DNA of 64,000 nucleotides from an uncultured Bacteroidia bacterium (GTDB lineage: Bacteria; Bacteroidota; Bacteroidia; Bacteroidales; UBA932), in contig CACZXH010000005.1 of assembly GCA_902785065.1 (NCBI GenBank), positions 124,001 to 188,000 of the forward strand, read 5' to 3'. A program made the translations under genes and the position numbers. Below, piece after piece: positions 8,662 to 17,625 of the stretch. How positions within the stretch are numbered: position 1 is the first letter of the stretch; each line of letters begins with the position of its first letter. Below the pieces are notes generated by a model that saw only the letters and a list, made by a program, of their open reading frames with translations, ran no database searches and was not told the origin of the DNA.

Positions 8662-9846
8662 TTATTCCGAGAGATACCGCAGGTAATCCTGCAGTTCTTC
8701 CTCCGAGCGGATATGGGCCATGAACATGCGGTCGCCGAGGTCCGGGGCGATGGCGGCGGGGATGCGGCCGGTCATCGCCATCCGGGCGCCGTAGCTGGCC
8801 ATGACGGCCTGGTCGTCATGGGCATAGGCGTGGGCGTCGCGGCGGCCGTAATAGACGCACCAGTGGTCGTCGCCGCTCTCCGCGAGGAGGCGCTTGTCAG
8901 AGACGACCATATCGGCCCAGATCGTGTACACGTCCGTGGAGTGGGCGAAGTTCATCATGTCCGGGGTGTAGCCGCCGGCGGGGCGCATGTTGGTCTCCAG
9001 GCCCACGAAATCGCCCACCTCGCCGAGTCCCTTGCGGGCTTTTGTCAGGCGGAAGAACTCGAAGTGCACGAAGCGGCTTTTCACGCCGAACGCCTTGAGC
9101 GTGGCACGGCCCCTTTCCTTCAATTGCGCAGGCACTTCCGGCAGCACCCAGTAGGGCATGTCCAGATTGCCCAGGACGATATCCATCACGGACGGCGGGA
9201 ACAGTGCGCTGGATTCGAACAGGGGCTTGCCGTGGCTGTCCACAATGGCGTCGTAGGAGTAGATGTCGCCGGTGACGAACTCTTCCATCACGTAGGGGAC
9301 GGCGGGTTTCGTGGCGAAGAAAGCGTCCAGTTCCGCCGCATTGCCCACCTTGTAGGTGGCCTCGGCGCCGACGCCGATCTCCGGCTTCACGATGACGGGA
9401 TAGCCCACTTCTTCCAGGAAAGCCTTCGCGGCCTCCGGGGTGGAAACCTGGTGCTGGCGGGCCGTCGGGACGTGGCCCTTGGCGTAGTAAATCTTCTGGG
9501 CGGCCTTGCTTTTAAACTTGGCGATGTCCTTCATCTGGACGCCGGTCGTAATGTTGAAGTCCGTCCGGAGGCGGGCATCCTGCTCCAGCCAGAACTCGTT
9601 GTTGGATTCCAGCCAGTCGATCTTGCCGTACTTGTAGGAGTAGTATGCGACGGCGCGGAACAGCTGGTTGTAATCGGCCAGGGAGTCTACGCGGTAGTAT
9701 TCGTTCAGGTTCGCTTTCAGTTCGGGAGAGAGGCCGTCGTAGGGCGCGTCGCCGATGCCCAGCACCGTGACGCCCCGGCGGCGGAGCCGTTCGCAGAAGT
9801 TCCAGTAGGTCTGCGGGAAATTGGGGGAGATGAATATAAAGTTCAT
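8662..9846 (-). CDS. ATP-grasp domain protein (carboxylate-amine ligase-like)
   Basis: 394 residues. An N-terminal pre-ATP-grasp region (MNFIFISPNFP...VLGIGD) is followed by an ATP-grasp core: GYPVIVKPEIGVGA (ATP-binding lysine loop), VMEEFVTGD, and the metal-binding strand GLETNMRPAGG. Enzymes of this fold join a carboxylate to an amine or thiol through an acyl phosphate; the substrates here are not evident. The gene is divergent from an isochorismatase-like hydrolase. That pairing suggests a shared small-molecule pathway, but this is inference. Confidence 0.8.
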   Translation of the reverse strand: MNFIFISPNFPQTYWNFCERLRRRGVTVLGIGDAPYDGLSPELKANLNEYYRVDSLADYNQLFRAVAYYSYKYGKIDWLESNNEFWLEQDARLRTDFNITTGVQMKDIAKFKSKAAQKIYYAKGHVPTARQHQVSTPEAAKAFLEEVGYPVIVKPEIGVGAEATYKVGNAAELDAFFATKPAVPYVMEEFVTGDIYSYDAIVDSHGKPLFESSALFPPSVMDIVLGNLDMPYWVLPEVPAQLKERGRATLKAFGVKSRFVHFEFFRLTKARKGLGEVGDFVGLETNMRPAGGYTPDMMNFAHSTDVYTIWADMVVSDKRLLAESGDDHWCVYYGRRDAHAYAHDDQAVMASYGARMAMTGRIPAAIAPDLGDRMFMAHIRSEEELQDYLRYLSE

Positions 9847-9877
9847 AGTTCGTTTTCCATTTTAAACTTTCGGGGTG

Positions 9878-9885
9878 CAAAGGTA
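9878..9885 (-). promoter_or_regulatory. -7 promoter element of the ATP-grasp gene
   Basis: TACCTTTG on the minus strand within the divergent intergenic region 9847-9980, about 30 bases upstream of the start. No convincing -33 TTG, and no matching element was found for the plus-strand isochorismatase. Confidence 0.5.
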
Positions 9886-9980
9886 CGAAAAAATCGGGAA
9901 TGGTGGTCATTGGCACGGATATTGGATTTAATACAATGCTCCCGGCATCGGGAAATGACTTTTAACACTTACACTCAGAA

Positions 9981-10532
9981 ATGGAAAAACTCAACCATCC
10001 CGCCATCCTGGTCGTCGACATGCTCAACGACTTCGTGACCGGTTCCATCGGCTGCCCCCGCGCCGTGGAAATCCTTCCCGCCACCGCCCGCCTGCTGGAG
10101 GCGGCCCGCGAAAAGGGTGTTCCCGTGATTTATTGCAACGACTGCCACCTTCCCGGCATCGACCGCGAACTGCAGATCTGGGGCGACCACGCCATCAAGG
10201 GCACGCCCGGCGCCGAGGTGGTTCCCGAACTGACCCCGCAGGCCTGCGACTATGTCGTCCCGAAGCGCCGCTACAGCGGTTTCTTCCAGACGGACCTGGA
10301 CATCCTCCTCAAGGAACTGGGTGTCAAGACGGTCATCATCACCGGCCTCCACACCCATATGTGCTGCCGTCACACCTCTGCCGACGCCTACTGCCTCGGT
10401 TACGACGTAGTCGTCGCCAAGGAAGCGACGAACTCCTTCACGGAGGAGGACTACCTCGGCGGTCTGGCCTACCTCAAGACCTGCTACGGCGCGGACGCCT
10501 ACACGAACGACGAACTCATCGCCGCTTTCTAG
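9981..10532 (+). CDS. Isochorismatase/nicotinamidase-family cysteine hydrolase
   Basis: 183 residues with the cysteine-hydrolase catalytic triad in the expected places: Asp13 in LVVDMLNDF, Lys95 in VVPKRRYSGF and Cys128 in TGLHTHMCCRHTS. The family includes nicotinamidases, N-carbamoyl amidases and isochorismatases. The CC pair and the surrounding residues do not settle the substrate. It is a single plus-strand gene between two minus-strand blocks and ends at a strong bidirectional terminator. Confidence 0.85.
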   Translation: MEKLNHPAILVVDMLNDFVTGSIGCPRAVEILPATARLLEAAREKGVPVIYCNDCHLPGIDRELQIWGDHAIKGTPGAEVVPELTPQACDYVVPKRRYSGFFQTDLDILLKELGVKTVIITGLHTHMCCRHTSADAYCLGYDVVVAKEATNSFTEEDYLGGLAYLKTCYGADAYTNDELIAAF

Positions 10533-10561
10533 CGCGGAAAATCACTGTTAAGAAAAACCGA

Positions 10562-10592
10562 AAGGCGGCTCCGGGATTCCCGGGGCCGCCTT
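10562..10592. terminator. Bidirectional hairpin between convergent genes
   Basis: A 14-bp stem (AAGGCGGCTCCGGG with CCCGGGGCCGCCTT, one G-U pair) around a 3-base loop, between the isochorismatase (+) and the PorV-like gene (-). A-rich and T-rich ends flank it in both directions. Confidence 0.75.
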
Positions 10593-10614
10593 CATCATGC
10601 AGAAGGGGAGCGGA

Positions 10615-11532
10615 TCAGAACCGGTAACCCAGTCCCGCCATCCAGCTGCCGCCGACCGTCTCGGAAGCGGTCACGAAGGACACGTCCAGGGAGATGCCGT
10701 GCCAGGCGAAGCCGGCGCCCAAGCCCAGGCCCGAAGGGATGGCGGCGTTCGCGCTGGCGAGGCGGTAACCGCCCCGGACGAACCCGATGCCGCCGATGCC
10801 TGCGTTCAGGCCCAGCGCCACGGAATAGTTGCCGCTGAAATAGTAATCCCCGTCGAGCGCGACGTGCAGGTTGCTGTTTCCGAATTCAAAGCCGTACTCC
10901 GCCGCCAGTTTGGCGGAGGAGGGCAGGGGATAGGCGGAGGCGACCTTGCCGCCCAGGTGGACGATGCCGCCCGCCAGGTTCAGGCCTGCGATGCGGTACT
11001 GGGCCAGCGCGGAAACGCTGAAGGCCGAGAGGCTGTAGTCCGACAGGAGGGCTTCCTTGGCATAGCCCGCCGTGAAGCCGATGCCGAAGGACTCCGAGAC
11101 CGCGAATCCCACGCCCGCCCGGACCACCAGGTCCGAAGGCTTGAAGGCGGAGGCGGGCTCGAAATCGAGGCCCGGATAGCCCGTGCGGGAGAATCCGAGG
11201 GAGAGCGCCACGCTTTTCTTCACATGGCCGCTCACGCCGGCGGAAATTTGGCTCCCCGCCGCGTACTTGGGCGCCCAGGAGCCGTAGGACACGCCTGCCT
11301 CGAGCTTCTGGGGCGAGAAGGCGGCCGCGGCCGGGTTGCCGAAGGCGGCGAAGGCCTGGTTGGTAGAAGTCATCGCGAAACCGGCGCCCGCCATCGAAAG
11401 CAGGACCGGATCACGGTCAACACGAAGCGATCCCATCGCTTCATTCGCGCCGGCAGTGTTCTGGGCGGCCGCAGGGAGTGCGGGCAGGCACAGGAAGCCG
11501 GCGAGGAACAGGGACAATACGGATCTCTTCAT
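10615..11532 (-). CDS. PorV/PorQ-like outer-membrane beta-barrel protein
   Basis: 305 residues with a cleavable signal peptide (PAAAQ at about 20-24) and then a FadL-like barrel of the PorV/PorQ/UPF0164 type: MAGAGFAMTS, AAFGNPAAAAF near the N terminus, alternating Gly/aromatic strands and a C-terminal aromatic ending MAGLGYRF. In T9SS bacteria PorV shuttles cargo with C-terminal sorting domains to the surface attachment complex. The gene follows an S8 protease bearing such a domain by 4 bp, so a partner role for that protease is plausible but inferred. It is the last gene of the SusCD/protease operon. Confidence 0.75.
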   Translation of the reverse strand: MKRSVLSLFLAGFLCLPALPAAAQNTAGANEAMGSLRVDRDPVLLSMAGAGFAMTSTNQAFAAFGNPAAAAFSPQKLEAGVSYGSWAPKYAAGSQISAGVSGHVKKSVALSLGFSRTGYPGLDFEPASAFKPSDLVVRAGVGFAVSESFGIGFTAGYAKEALLSDYSLSAFSVSALAQYRIAGLNLAGGIVHLGGKVASAYPLPSSAKLAAEYGFEFGNSNLHVALDGDYYFSGNYSVALGLNAGIGGIGFVRGGYRLASANAAIPSGLGLGAGFAWHGISLDVSFVTASETVGGSWMAGLGYRF

Positions 11533-11536
11533 CGTC

Positions 11537-14149
11537 TTACTTCTTTACGAGGGTCCTACGGGTCACGTCGCCGGCGATGTCCACGGACAGCGTGTACAGC
11601 CCGGGGGCGACTTTGCCGGTATCCAGGACGACCGGATGGAAGGCGCTGTACTCGCCGGAGGCCGAGGCGACCACGGCGCCCGACGCCGAGACCAGCCGCA
11701 CAGTGGTCTGCGTGGCTTGTTCGGCCGTCAGGATGGTCAGCTTGTCCGTGAACACGTTGCCTTCCAGCACGGTCACTTTCTCGCCGGCCGGGCGAACCAG
11801 CACCGGGATGTCGCTCTTCGCGGTGGCGCCCATCGCGTCGAAGACGGCGGCGCGCACCTCCCCGAGTCCGAAGGCGCGGGCAGTGACGCGCATTTTGTTC
11901 CCGTCCACGAGCTCGGCGGCGATCGTGTTGGCATCCAGACTGTTGACCCGGTAGTCCAGGGGCTCGCCGTCCTCGTCCGTGAAATGCTGGGAGAGGTCGA
12001 TGTCCACGCTCTGTCCCACGGCATTCAGCGCTACGGGCGCGATCTCGCGGGAGAGGACCGGCTCCACGTTCTCCAGGACGGAATACTTGAAGGAGCGCAG
12101 GGCACGCTCGCCGAAGCGGTCCGAAGCGACGAGGGTCGCCTGGAAGCTCGCCGGGCCGCGGACGGCCTGGCAGATCAGGCGGAAATGCCATTTCCCGTCC
12201 ATCTCAGCCTTGAGCGTCGCCCGGCCGTTCGTCTGGAAGTCCACCGCGATGGTGTCCCGGTCCGGATCGATGATCGTGAACGGAATGTCCACCTCCTCGA
12301 ACTGGCGGAACACGAAGGTTTCCTCCGGATCGGTATCGATCGTCGGCTTGCCGTTGTGTCCGGTGTGGACCTTCTTGATCGGGGCCAGGTCGGAATAGCG
12401 GCGTCCGTAGCTGTAGGCGGCGATGGACACGTAATAGTCCATGTCAGGCTCCAGGCTCAGCAGCTCGATGCTGCGGGGAGCGACCGGCTCTTCCACGTCG
12501 CCGATGACCAGGTGGGAGAACTCGATGCCGGTGTCCAGCATGGACAGGCGCGTGTTCCTGAGGGCCTCCTCGCTCCTGGCCGCCAAGGCCATATAGCCGT
12601 AGGTGCCGCCACCGCCCTGGAAGTCCAGGTGGAGGTTGTGCCCGATGGGCACGACCGTGAAGTCCGTGACGGCTTCGGGGGTCCCGCTGTCATGGGCCAT
12701 GAAGGCACCCATGGCGTCCACGAGGGATCCGACCGGCCGGCTGCCGGACGAAAGACCGATGTCTTTGGCGCCCTCGAGCAGGCGGGATTTCAGGTCATCG
12801 ACCGTGAACCCTTGTCCGCCGAAGTAGGACAGGACCAGGGCGGCCACGCCCGTGACGTGGGGGCAGGCCATGGACGTACCCGAATAGGAAATGTAGGTGC
12901 TGTTCGGATGCGTGCTGATAATGTTGCTGCCCGGTGCACAGAGGTCCACCCAGTCTCCGTAGTTGGAGAAGCTGGCCCGGCTGCCGGAAACCGTCGTGGC
13001 TCCGACGGCGAGACAGGGTTCGTAGTTGGCCGGGCAGCCGTAGGGGATGTTCTCATTACCGGCGGCGAACACGACCAGACCGCCCTTCATCAGGCTGCCC
13101 GGCAGCTGGTTGCCGTCGTTGTCACAGCCCGCGTACTTGACGAAATAGTCGATGGCGCGCGCGATCGAGTAGTACTGGACATTCTGGTGCGCGGAGCGGG
13201 CGGACGCCAGTTCGGCGCCGGAGATCACCCCGTCATCGTCCGCGTCGAAGTTGTACCCCCAGCTGTTGGAGGAGATCAGGGCCCCCTTGTCCGCGGCTTC
13301 CTTGATAGCCGTCTCGAAATCGCCGCTCCGGTCCCGGGCGTTGGCGCCGGTGCCGATGGTGTAGAAGCACTGCTGGGAGAGGAGGCTGATGCCCCGTCGT
13401 CCCTCGGCGTAATTGCCGCCGGCAATGCCGGCTACGCCGATACCGTTGTTGCTCACTGCGGCAATCGTTCCGGCGACGTGTGTTCCGTGGTCATGTCCGA
13501 CGACGTTCGCAGCCCCGGGCACGTAGCTCTTGTGGCCGGAAGGGAGGCAGTTCCACGCCAGGTCGGGATGGTTCAGGTCGATACCGCCGTCAATGACGGC
13601 GACGACCACGTCCGGATTGCCGACCGAATAGTTCTCCCAGACTTCCTGGACGTTGACGTCCTTGCCGGGATACCGGGTGTTGTTGAGCCCCCACATGTCC
13701 CCCCAGTACTTGTCATTGGTCGTGAGGGAGGCCTTGAGGGGCTCCTCGACCATTTCCACGCCCGGAAGGGACTCGAAAGCGCGCGTGGCCCGCGTGGCGG
13801 GCACGTCCTCGGCGTAGCTGACCTTGTACCAGCGGTGCAGGCCCTCCTTCCGCGTCCGGGGTTCGAACTCGCCCGCGAAGGGGAAGAGCCGTTCCATCGA
13901 TTCGATACCCAGTTCGTCCACCAGGCCGTTGAGGCCTTCCGAACGCGTACGGACCTGTCCGCGGGAAAGGTCTTCCTCGACGAGGTCGCACATTTCTTCG
14001 CTGAAAAGCACCTTCACGTAGGAAGGTGTTTGTTCGGAATCAGTTCCCTGGCCCGCTTCCGGCTCCGTCTCGGGAGTGACCGGGGCTTCCCGCACGCAGG
14101 AGACGAGAGCCGTCAGCAGGACAGGGAATACAAGCAGTTTCAGTTTCAT
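11537..14149 (-). CDS. S8 (subtilisin-like) protease lipoprotein with T9SS-type C-terminal domain
   Basis: 870 residues. A lipoprotein signal ends in LVSC (Cys18). The subtilase domain has Asp187 (VIDGGIDLNHPDL), His221 (HGTHVAGT) and Ser426 (SGTSMACPHVTG). Inside the catalytic domain, about 302-313, DADDDGVISGAE is a textbook EF-hand loop. A fibronectin-III-like domain (about 470-560) and two cadherin-like beta domains follow. The last 85 residues (TVRLVSASGAVV ... VAPGLYTLSV ... RRTLVKK) fit a type A T9SS sorting domain. I start at 14149 because the signal peptide begins there; the extra upstream ATG lies in a hairpin. A lipobox together with a T9SS tail is unusual. Confidence 0.88.
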   Translation of the reverse strand: MKLKLLVFPVLLTALVSCVREAPVTPETEPEAGQGTDSEQTPSYVKVLFSEEMCDLVEEDLSRGQVRTRSEGLNGLVDELGIESMERLFPFAGEFEPRTRKEGLHRWYKVSYAEDVPATRATRAFESLPGVEMVEEPLKASLTTNDKYWGDMWGLNNTRYPGKDVNVQEVWENYSVGNPDVVVAVIDGGIDLNHPDLAWNCLPSGHKSYVPGAANVVGHDHGTHVAGTIAAVSNNGIGVAGIAGGNYAEGRRGISLLSQQCFYTIGTGANARDRSGDFETAIKEAADKGALISSNSWGYNFDADDDGVISGAELASARSAHQNVQYYSIARAIDYFVKYAGCDNDGNQLPGSLMKGGLVVFAAGNENIPYGCPANYEPCLAVGATTVSGSRASFSNYGDWVDLCAPGSNIISTHPNSTYISYSGTSMACPHVTGVAALVLSYFGGQGFTVDDLKSRLLEGAKDIGLSSGSRPVGSLVDAMGAFMAHDSGTPEAVTDFTVVPIGHNLHLDFQGGGGTYGYMALAARSEEALRNTRLSMLDTGIEFSHLVIGDVEEPVAPRSIELLSLEPDMDYYVSIAAYSYGRRYSDLAPIKKVHTGHNGKPTIDTDPEETFVFRQFEEVDIPFTIIDPDRDTIAVDFQTNGRATLKAEMDGKWHFRLICQAVRGPASFQATLVASDRFGERALRSFKYSVLENVEPVLSREIAPVALNAVGQSVDIDLSQHFTDEDGEPLDYRVNSLDANTIAAELVDGNKMRVTARAFGLGEVRAAVFDAMGATAKSDIPVLVRPAGEKVTVLEGNVFTDKLTILTAEQATQTTVRLVSASGAVVASASGEYSAFHPVVLDTGKVAPGLYTLSVDIAGDVTRRTLVKK

Positions 14150-14163
14150 TCCATCTCGAAAAG

Positions 14164-14194
14164 AAGAGGGACATTTCATGGAAACGTCCCTCTT
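14164..14194 (-). terminator. Intercistronic hairpin, possible attenuator
   Basis: AAGAGGGAC and GTCCCTCTT form a 9-bp stem between the BACON lipoprotein gene and the S8 protease gene. On the minus strand it is followed by CTTTTC rather than a long T-run, so partial termination or RNA processing is more likely than a full stop. Confidence 0.4.
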
Positions 14195-14206
14195 GACCTG
14201 TAAGCG

Positions 14207-16315
14207 TTACTGAATCTTCCGGGACTTGGTCGGCGCCGCCGCGCGGGTGGCATGGACGAACCGGTTCAGATTCATGTCATAGTAGTTCGCGCGGGCAACG
14301 GACAGCGAGGAAGAAGATGCCTTCGTGAGGGTGGCGGGAAGCGTGAGATCATCGATGCCGTTCAACCCGTACCAGCCTTGGTCGTATCCGTTTCCGTCCT
14401 CCGTCTGATAGTCCAGGATCGTCACAGCGGACGCCTGGACCTCCTTTCCGTCAGACATGTACTTGACCGGGGAGATGGTCATCGACGAACCATTGGCCGA
14501 AAGGACACCCCGTGCGAGCAGGTAATCCTGGTCTTCATCGCCATAGCGGAGAGAATTCCCGTCAATGCCGATGAAGTAGTACTCATCGATGTCATACTCA
14601 TCCACCAGCTGCGTGCAGAAGAGCATCTCGCCGGTGCTGCTGTCCAGCAAGGTCACATACTCGAAACCGCCGAAGCCGGAATCGGTCACCAGATAGCTCT
14701 TTCCTTGCTCGCCGGGAGCGATGGTAATCGTCCGGCCGGAACCGGCGTTCCAGGTGCCGATCCACTTGGAGTAGGCATCGCTGCCGGGATCGTCGCCGGG
14801 ATTATCGCCCGGGTCGTCGCCGGGGTCGGAGCCGCTGCCCTGGGTCAGGTGCTTGATCGTAGCCGGCAGGGAACCCTTTGTGACCGCCGCATAGGCGCTC
14901 TGGCCGACGATGGTGTACAGACTGAATCCGATGATATCGAAATCGCCGACGTTCGTACTCACCGCCTGAGGCGCGAGCGTTGCTTCGGAAGCGTCCGCAT
15001 TGGGGGTGGCGATGAAGATCGGGTAGCTGCCCGTCACGTAATACTCAGTACCGTTGTACAGGATGCGGCCGTAGATACCGGCCTGGCCGGTTACCTCACC
15101 GGCATCGGTGTTGACCGTGTTCTCACCCAGGTTGGACTGGGCGCTCAGGGTCATGGTGCCGTCGGCGGCATTGAATACGGCTTCGGCCGTGATGACGGTG
15201 TTGCCGTCGATGCCGGTCACGTTGTAGGACTGGTTCGGAACTTTCTCGGTGATCGTCCAGATGTCCTCTATGCCGCCACGGTCATAGGACCACGTACCGA
15301 GGAACTTCTCGTAAGGGGAGAGGACCTTCGTCACGTTGAAGGTGGCCACCGCATAGGTATAGTTGACTTTGTTGTCGTTGTTGACACCGATGGCATAGAC
15401 CCGGTAGCTGCCGTTCTGCAGTTTGTCGATCTCCAGGGTGGAGGAGGCACGGAACAGCCTCGGGGAGGCCGCAGCCCAAGTCGCCGCGTTGCGGTTGAGG
15501 AAGATCTGTTCGTCCGCGCCGGCCGCGTTGAAGTCGGCCTGGGTGACGACCTGGATGAAGTAGCGGCCGCCGCTCTGGCCCTCGGCCACATCCACGCCCA
15601 CCGTGGACATCGGGTCCTTCGGATCGGTCGGCTGGATGTACTTGGGCGTCCAGGCGGGCTGGACCGTGAATTCGACAGGCTCCTCCTCGCCCGGGTTGAG
15701 ACCGGCGGGGTTCTTCTGCTGAATGAAGGTGAGTTCGCGGGTGTAGTCGTCACCGATGGTGACGGTCACGTGGGCCACGCGCTCGTAGTTGTAGATGCTC
15801 TTGGCGACGGTGAAGTGGATCAGGTGATTCTCTTCATCGACCTGCGCCGTAATCCAGTTCGTCTCGGAAACATCCACCCAGACGGTCCCGCTCTCGCCAT
15901 ACGGCAGGTCGAGCGTACCGCCGCCATACGGGAAGGTGTAGGTGTCATCCCAGGCATAGGCGGAGTTGATGCCGAACTGCTGGGCCGTGACCTCGGCCGA
16001 GGCGCCGCCGGCGGCGAGCTTGATCGTGGCGTACCGCGATTCCAGGCTCTCGTTCCGGTCGACGGTGATGGTCACGCGGTTGCCCGCGACGGTCACGACG
16101 GCCCAGGAACGGTCCGCCGAGGCGGACACGGTTTCCCGGGTGTTGATTACGATGGAGCCGCTGCCTCCCTGGGGGGCGAAGACCACTTCCTTGGAGATGA
16201 TCTCCAGGGCCGGTCCCGCCAGATACTGGGAGCCGTCCGCGTCTTTCTCGGTTTGGCAGGAGAAGACGCCCAGCGCTGCAATCAGAGTCAGTAAGATGCT
16301 AAAAATCCTTTTCAT
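14207..16315 (-). CDS. BACON-domain surface lipoprotein with two repeated C-terminal modules
   Basis: 702 residues. A lipoprotein signal ends GVFSC (Cys20). Two BACON-type beta domains follow (about 41-115 and 125-200), then a Fn3-like region (215-330) and two related modules. Each module starts Y-x-K-[FW]-[LI]-G-T-W (335 and 514) and ends near P-A-T-[IL]-x-K. An acidic DPGDDPGDNPG linker (about 497-511) separates them. The protein ends in a basic tail ATRAAAPTKSRKIQ. BACON domains are typical of Bacteroidota surface glycan- or protein-binding lipoproteins; ligand unknown. The start at 16315 is supported by the signal peptide and an AGGAGG ribosome-binding site. Confidence 0.75.
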   Translation of the reverse strand: MKRIFSILLTLIAALGVFSCQTEKDADGSQYLAGPALEIISKEVVFAPQGGSGSIVINTRETVSASADRSWAVVTVAGNRVTITVDRNESLESRYATIKLAAGGASAEVTAQQFGINSAYAWDDTYTFPYGGGTLDLPYGESGTVWVDVSETNWITAQVDEENHLIHFTVAKSIYNYERVAHVTVTIGDDYTRELTFIQQKNPAGLNPGEEEPVEFTVQPAWTPKYIQPTDPKDPMSTVGVDVAEGQSGGRYFIQVVTQADFNAAGADEQIFLNRNAATWAAASPRLFRASSTLEIDKLQNGSYRVYAIGVNNDNKVNYTYAVATFNVTKVLSPYEKFLGTWSYDRGGIEDIWTITEKVPNQSYNVTGIDGNTVITAEAVFNAADGTMTLSAQSNLGENTVNTDAGEVTGQAGIYGRILYNGTEYYVTGSYPIFIATPNADASEATLAPQAVSTNVGDFDIIGFSLYTIVGQSAYAAVTKGSLPATIKHLTQGSGSDPGDDPGDNPGDDPGSDAYSKWIGTWNAGSGRTITIAPGEQGKSYLVTDSGFGGFEYVTLLDSSTGEMLFCTQLVDEYDIDEYYFIGIDGNSLRYGDEDQDYLLARGVLSANGSSMTISPVKYMSDGKEVQASAVTILDYQTEDGNGYDQGWYGLNGIDDLTLPATLTKASSSSLSVARANYYDMNLNRFVHATRAAAPTKSRKIQ

Positions 16316-16329
16316 ACGCGTTTCCTCCT

Positions 16330-17613
16330 TTACTCGGCAATCTTTTTCATGGAAAGCGCGCCGGGAACCTGGTAGCTGCCGGTACCCGTCGTCCAGCTGG
16401 ACACGGCGCCCGCGCTGGAATCGCCGTTCATCGACCAGACGAGCCAGCCGGAGCACTTGTAGTCCTCCCAGACGCCGTTGTCAGCGAAGGTGATGACGAA
16501 GTCCTGCACGGAATTGTCCTCGACGGAACCGACGAGACCGGCGCCTTCCATCCAGGTCAAGTAACCCGCGTCGGTGTCCCAAGGAGCCAGGATGTACTCC
16601 AGGCTGCCGGAACCGCCGATGGTCTGCTTGACCCAGTTGAGGCGTCCGCGGCCGCCGTCGAAGGAAAGGACGGGCTCGAAGAAGGTGGAGAAGCCCTTCA
16701 TCTTGAAGGAACGTCCGGGCTCGTCTTCGACGAGGGTCACCTTGAAGCTGCCGGCCGCGTTGTAGTAGAAGAAGGTGTAGTCACCCAGATACTGTTCATA
16801 CGTGACATATCCCGGCGGGATGAACTTGACGAAGGAGACGCCGGAACCGTTCAGGGTCCCGTTCTGGGCGTCATAGGTCCATTCGTCGAACTCCACGTCC
16901 CCGATGCTGAAGGGCTGGGAGAAGCGGAGGGTGTTCTCGGTCAGGATGTACCGCACGGTTTGCAGGTCCGCCTCTTCCGCTCCCTTCTCACCGATGGTGA
17001 TGGAACGGATGCCGGAATCCACATACAGTTCGATCTCCTTTCCGTCCACCGTGCCGGAGGCCGCGGGAACGGCGAGGCTGCCCTCGAATTCCTTCACCCC
17101 GGCGAAATACTCTTCCGCGGGCTTGGTCAGCGGACGCAGGGTGCAGTGGTTGCGGGAACGCTTGCCGATGAGGACGATCTCTTTCTTCTCCTTGTCGAAG
17201 GAGCTGATCTCGAACTCGAAGTCACCGCCCTTCGCCTGGTACTTCTTCTGGTCCGGCGTCGCATAGGCGTGGAGCACCGTGTTGTAGGTGTCGAACGACA
17301 GGACGGCGCCGTCATCGGTCTTCAGGGCGTAGGAGGAAGTCTCGGAAACCGTGGGATTGGTCTCGAGGCGGGCAGTCACCTCCTGGTTGGTGAATTTGAG
17401 CGCATAGGTGACGCCGGCATACTTGGACCCCGGGAAGTAATCCATCGTCCAGCCGTACTGTTCGGCGGCGAGGGTGGTGCGGATGTCTTCCAGGAAGTCG
17501 GACATGCGGGCGGAGGAAGGCTTGTCGAACGCATCGGGTTCCAGCTGCTGGCAGGCAGGAAGGACCGCGAAGCTGACGGTAGCGAGGATGGAAATGAGTT
17601 TCAATTTACGCAT
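16330..17613 (-). CDS. DUF4302 lipoprotein
   Basis: 427 residues with a lipoprotein signal ending LPAC (Cys21) and the DUF4302 features: SDFLEDIRTTLAAEQYGWTMDYFPG, LKFTNQEVTARLE, SYALKTDDGAVLSFDTYN. DUF4302 proteins of Bacteroidota are typically encoded in SusCD operons with a Mx1-type zinc peptidase, as here; function unknown. The last third starts YEQYLGDY and ends VPGALSMKK, which resembles the modules in the two BACON lipoproteins of this locus. Twelve bp separate it from the peptidase gene upstream. Confidence 0.85.
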   Translation of the reverse strand: MRKLKLISILATVSFAVLPACQQLEPDAFDKPSSARMSDFLEDIRTTLAAEQYGWTMDYFPGSKYAGVTYALKFTNQEVTARLETNPTVSETSSYALKTDDGAVLSFDTYNTVLHAYATPDQKKYQAKGGDFEFEISSFDKEKKEIVLIGKRSRNHCTLRPLTKPAEEYFAGVKEFEGSLAVPAASGTVDGKEIELYVDSGIRSITIGEKGAEEADLQTVRYILTENTLRFSQPFSIGDVEFDEWTYDAQNGTLNGSGVSFVKFIPPGYVTYEQYLGDYTFFYYNAAGSFKVTLVEDEPGRSFKMKGFSTFFEPVLSFDGGRGRLNWVKQTIGGSGSLEYILAPWDTDAGYLTWMEGAGLVGSVEDNSVQDFVITFADNGVWEDYKCSGWLVWSMNGDSSAGAVSSWTTGTGSYQVPGALSMKKIAE

Positions 17614-17625
17614 GGTTCAGTCCTC

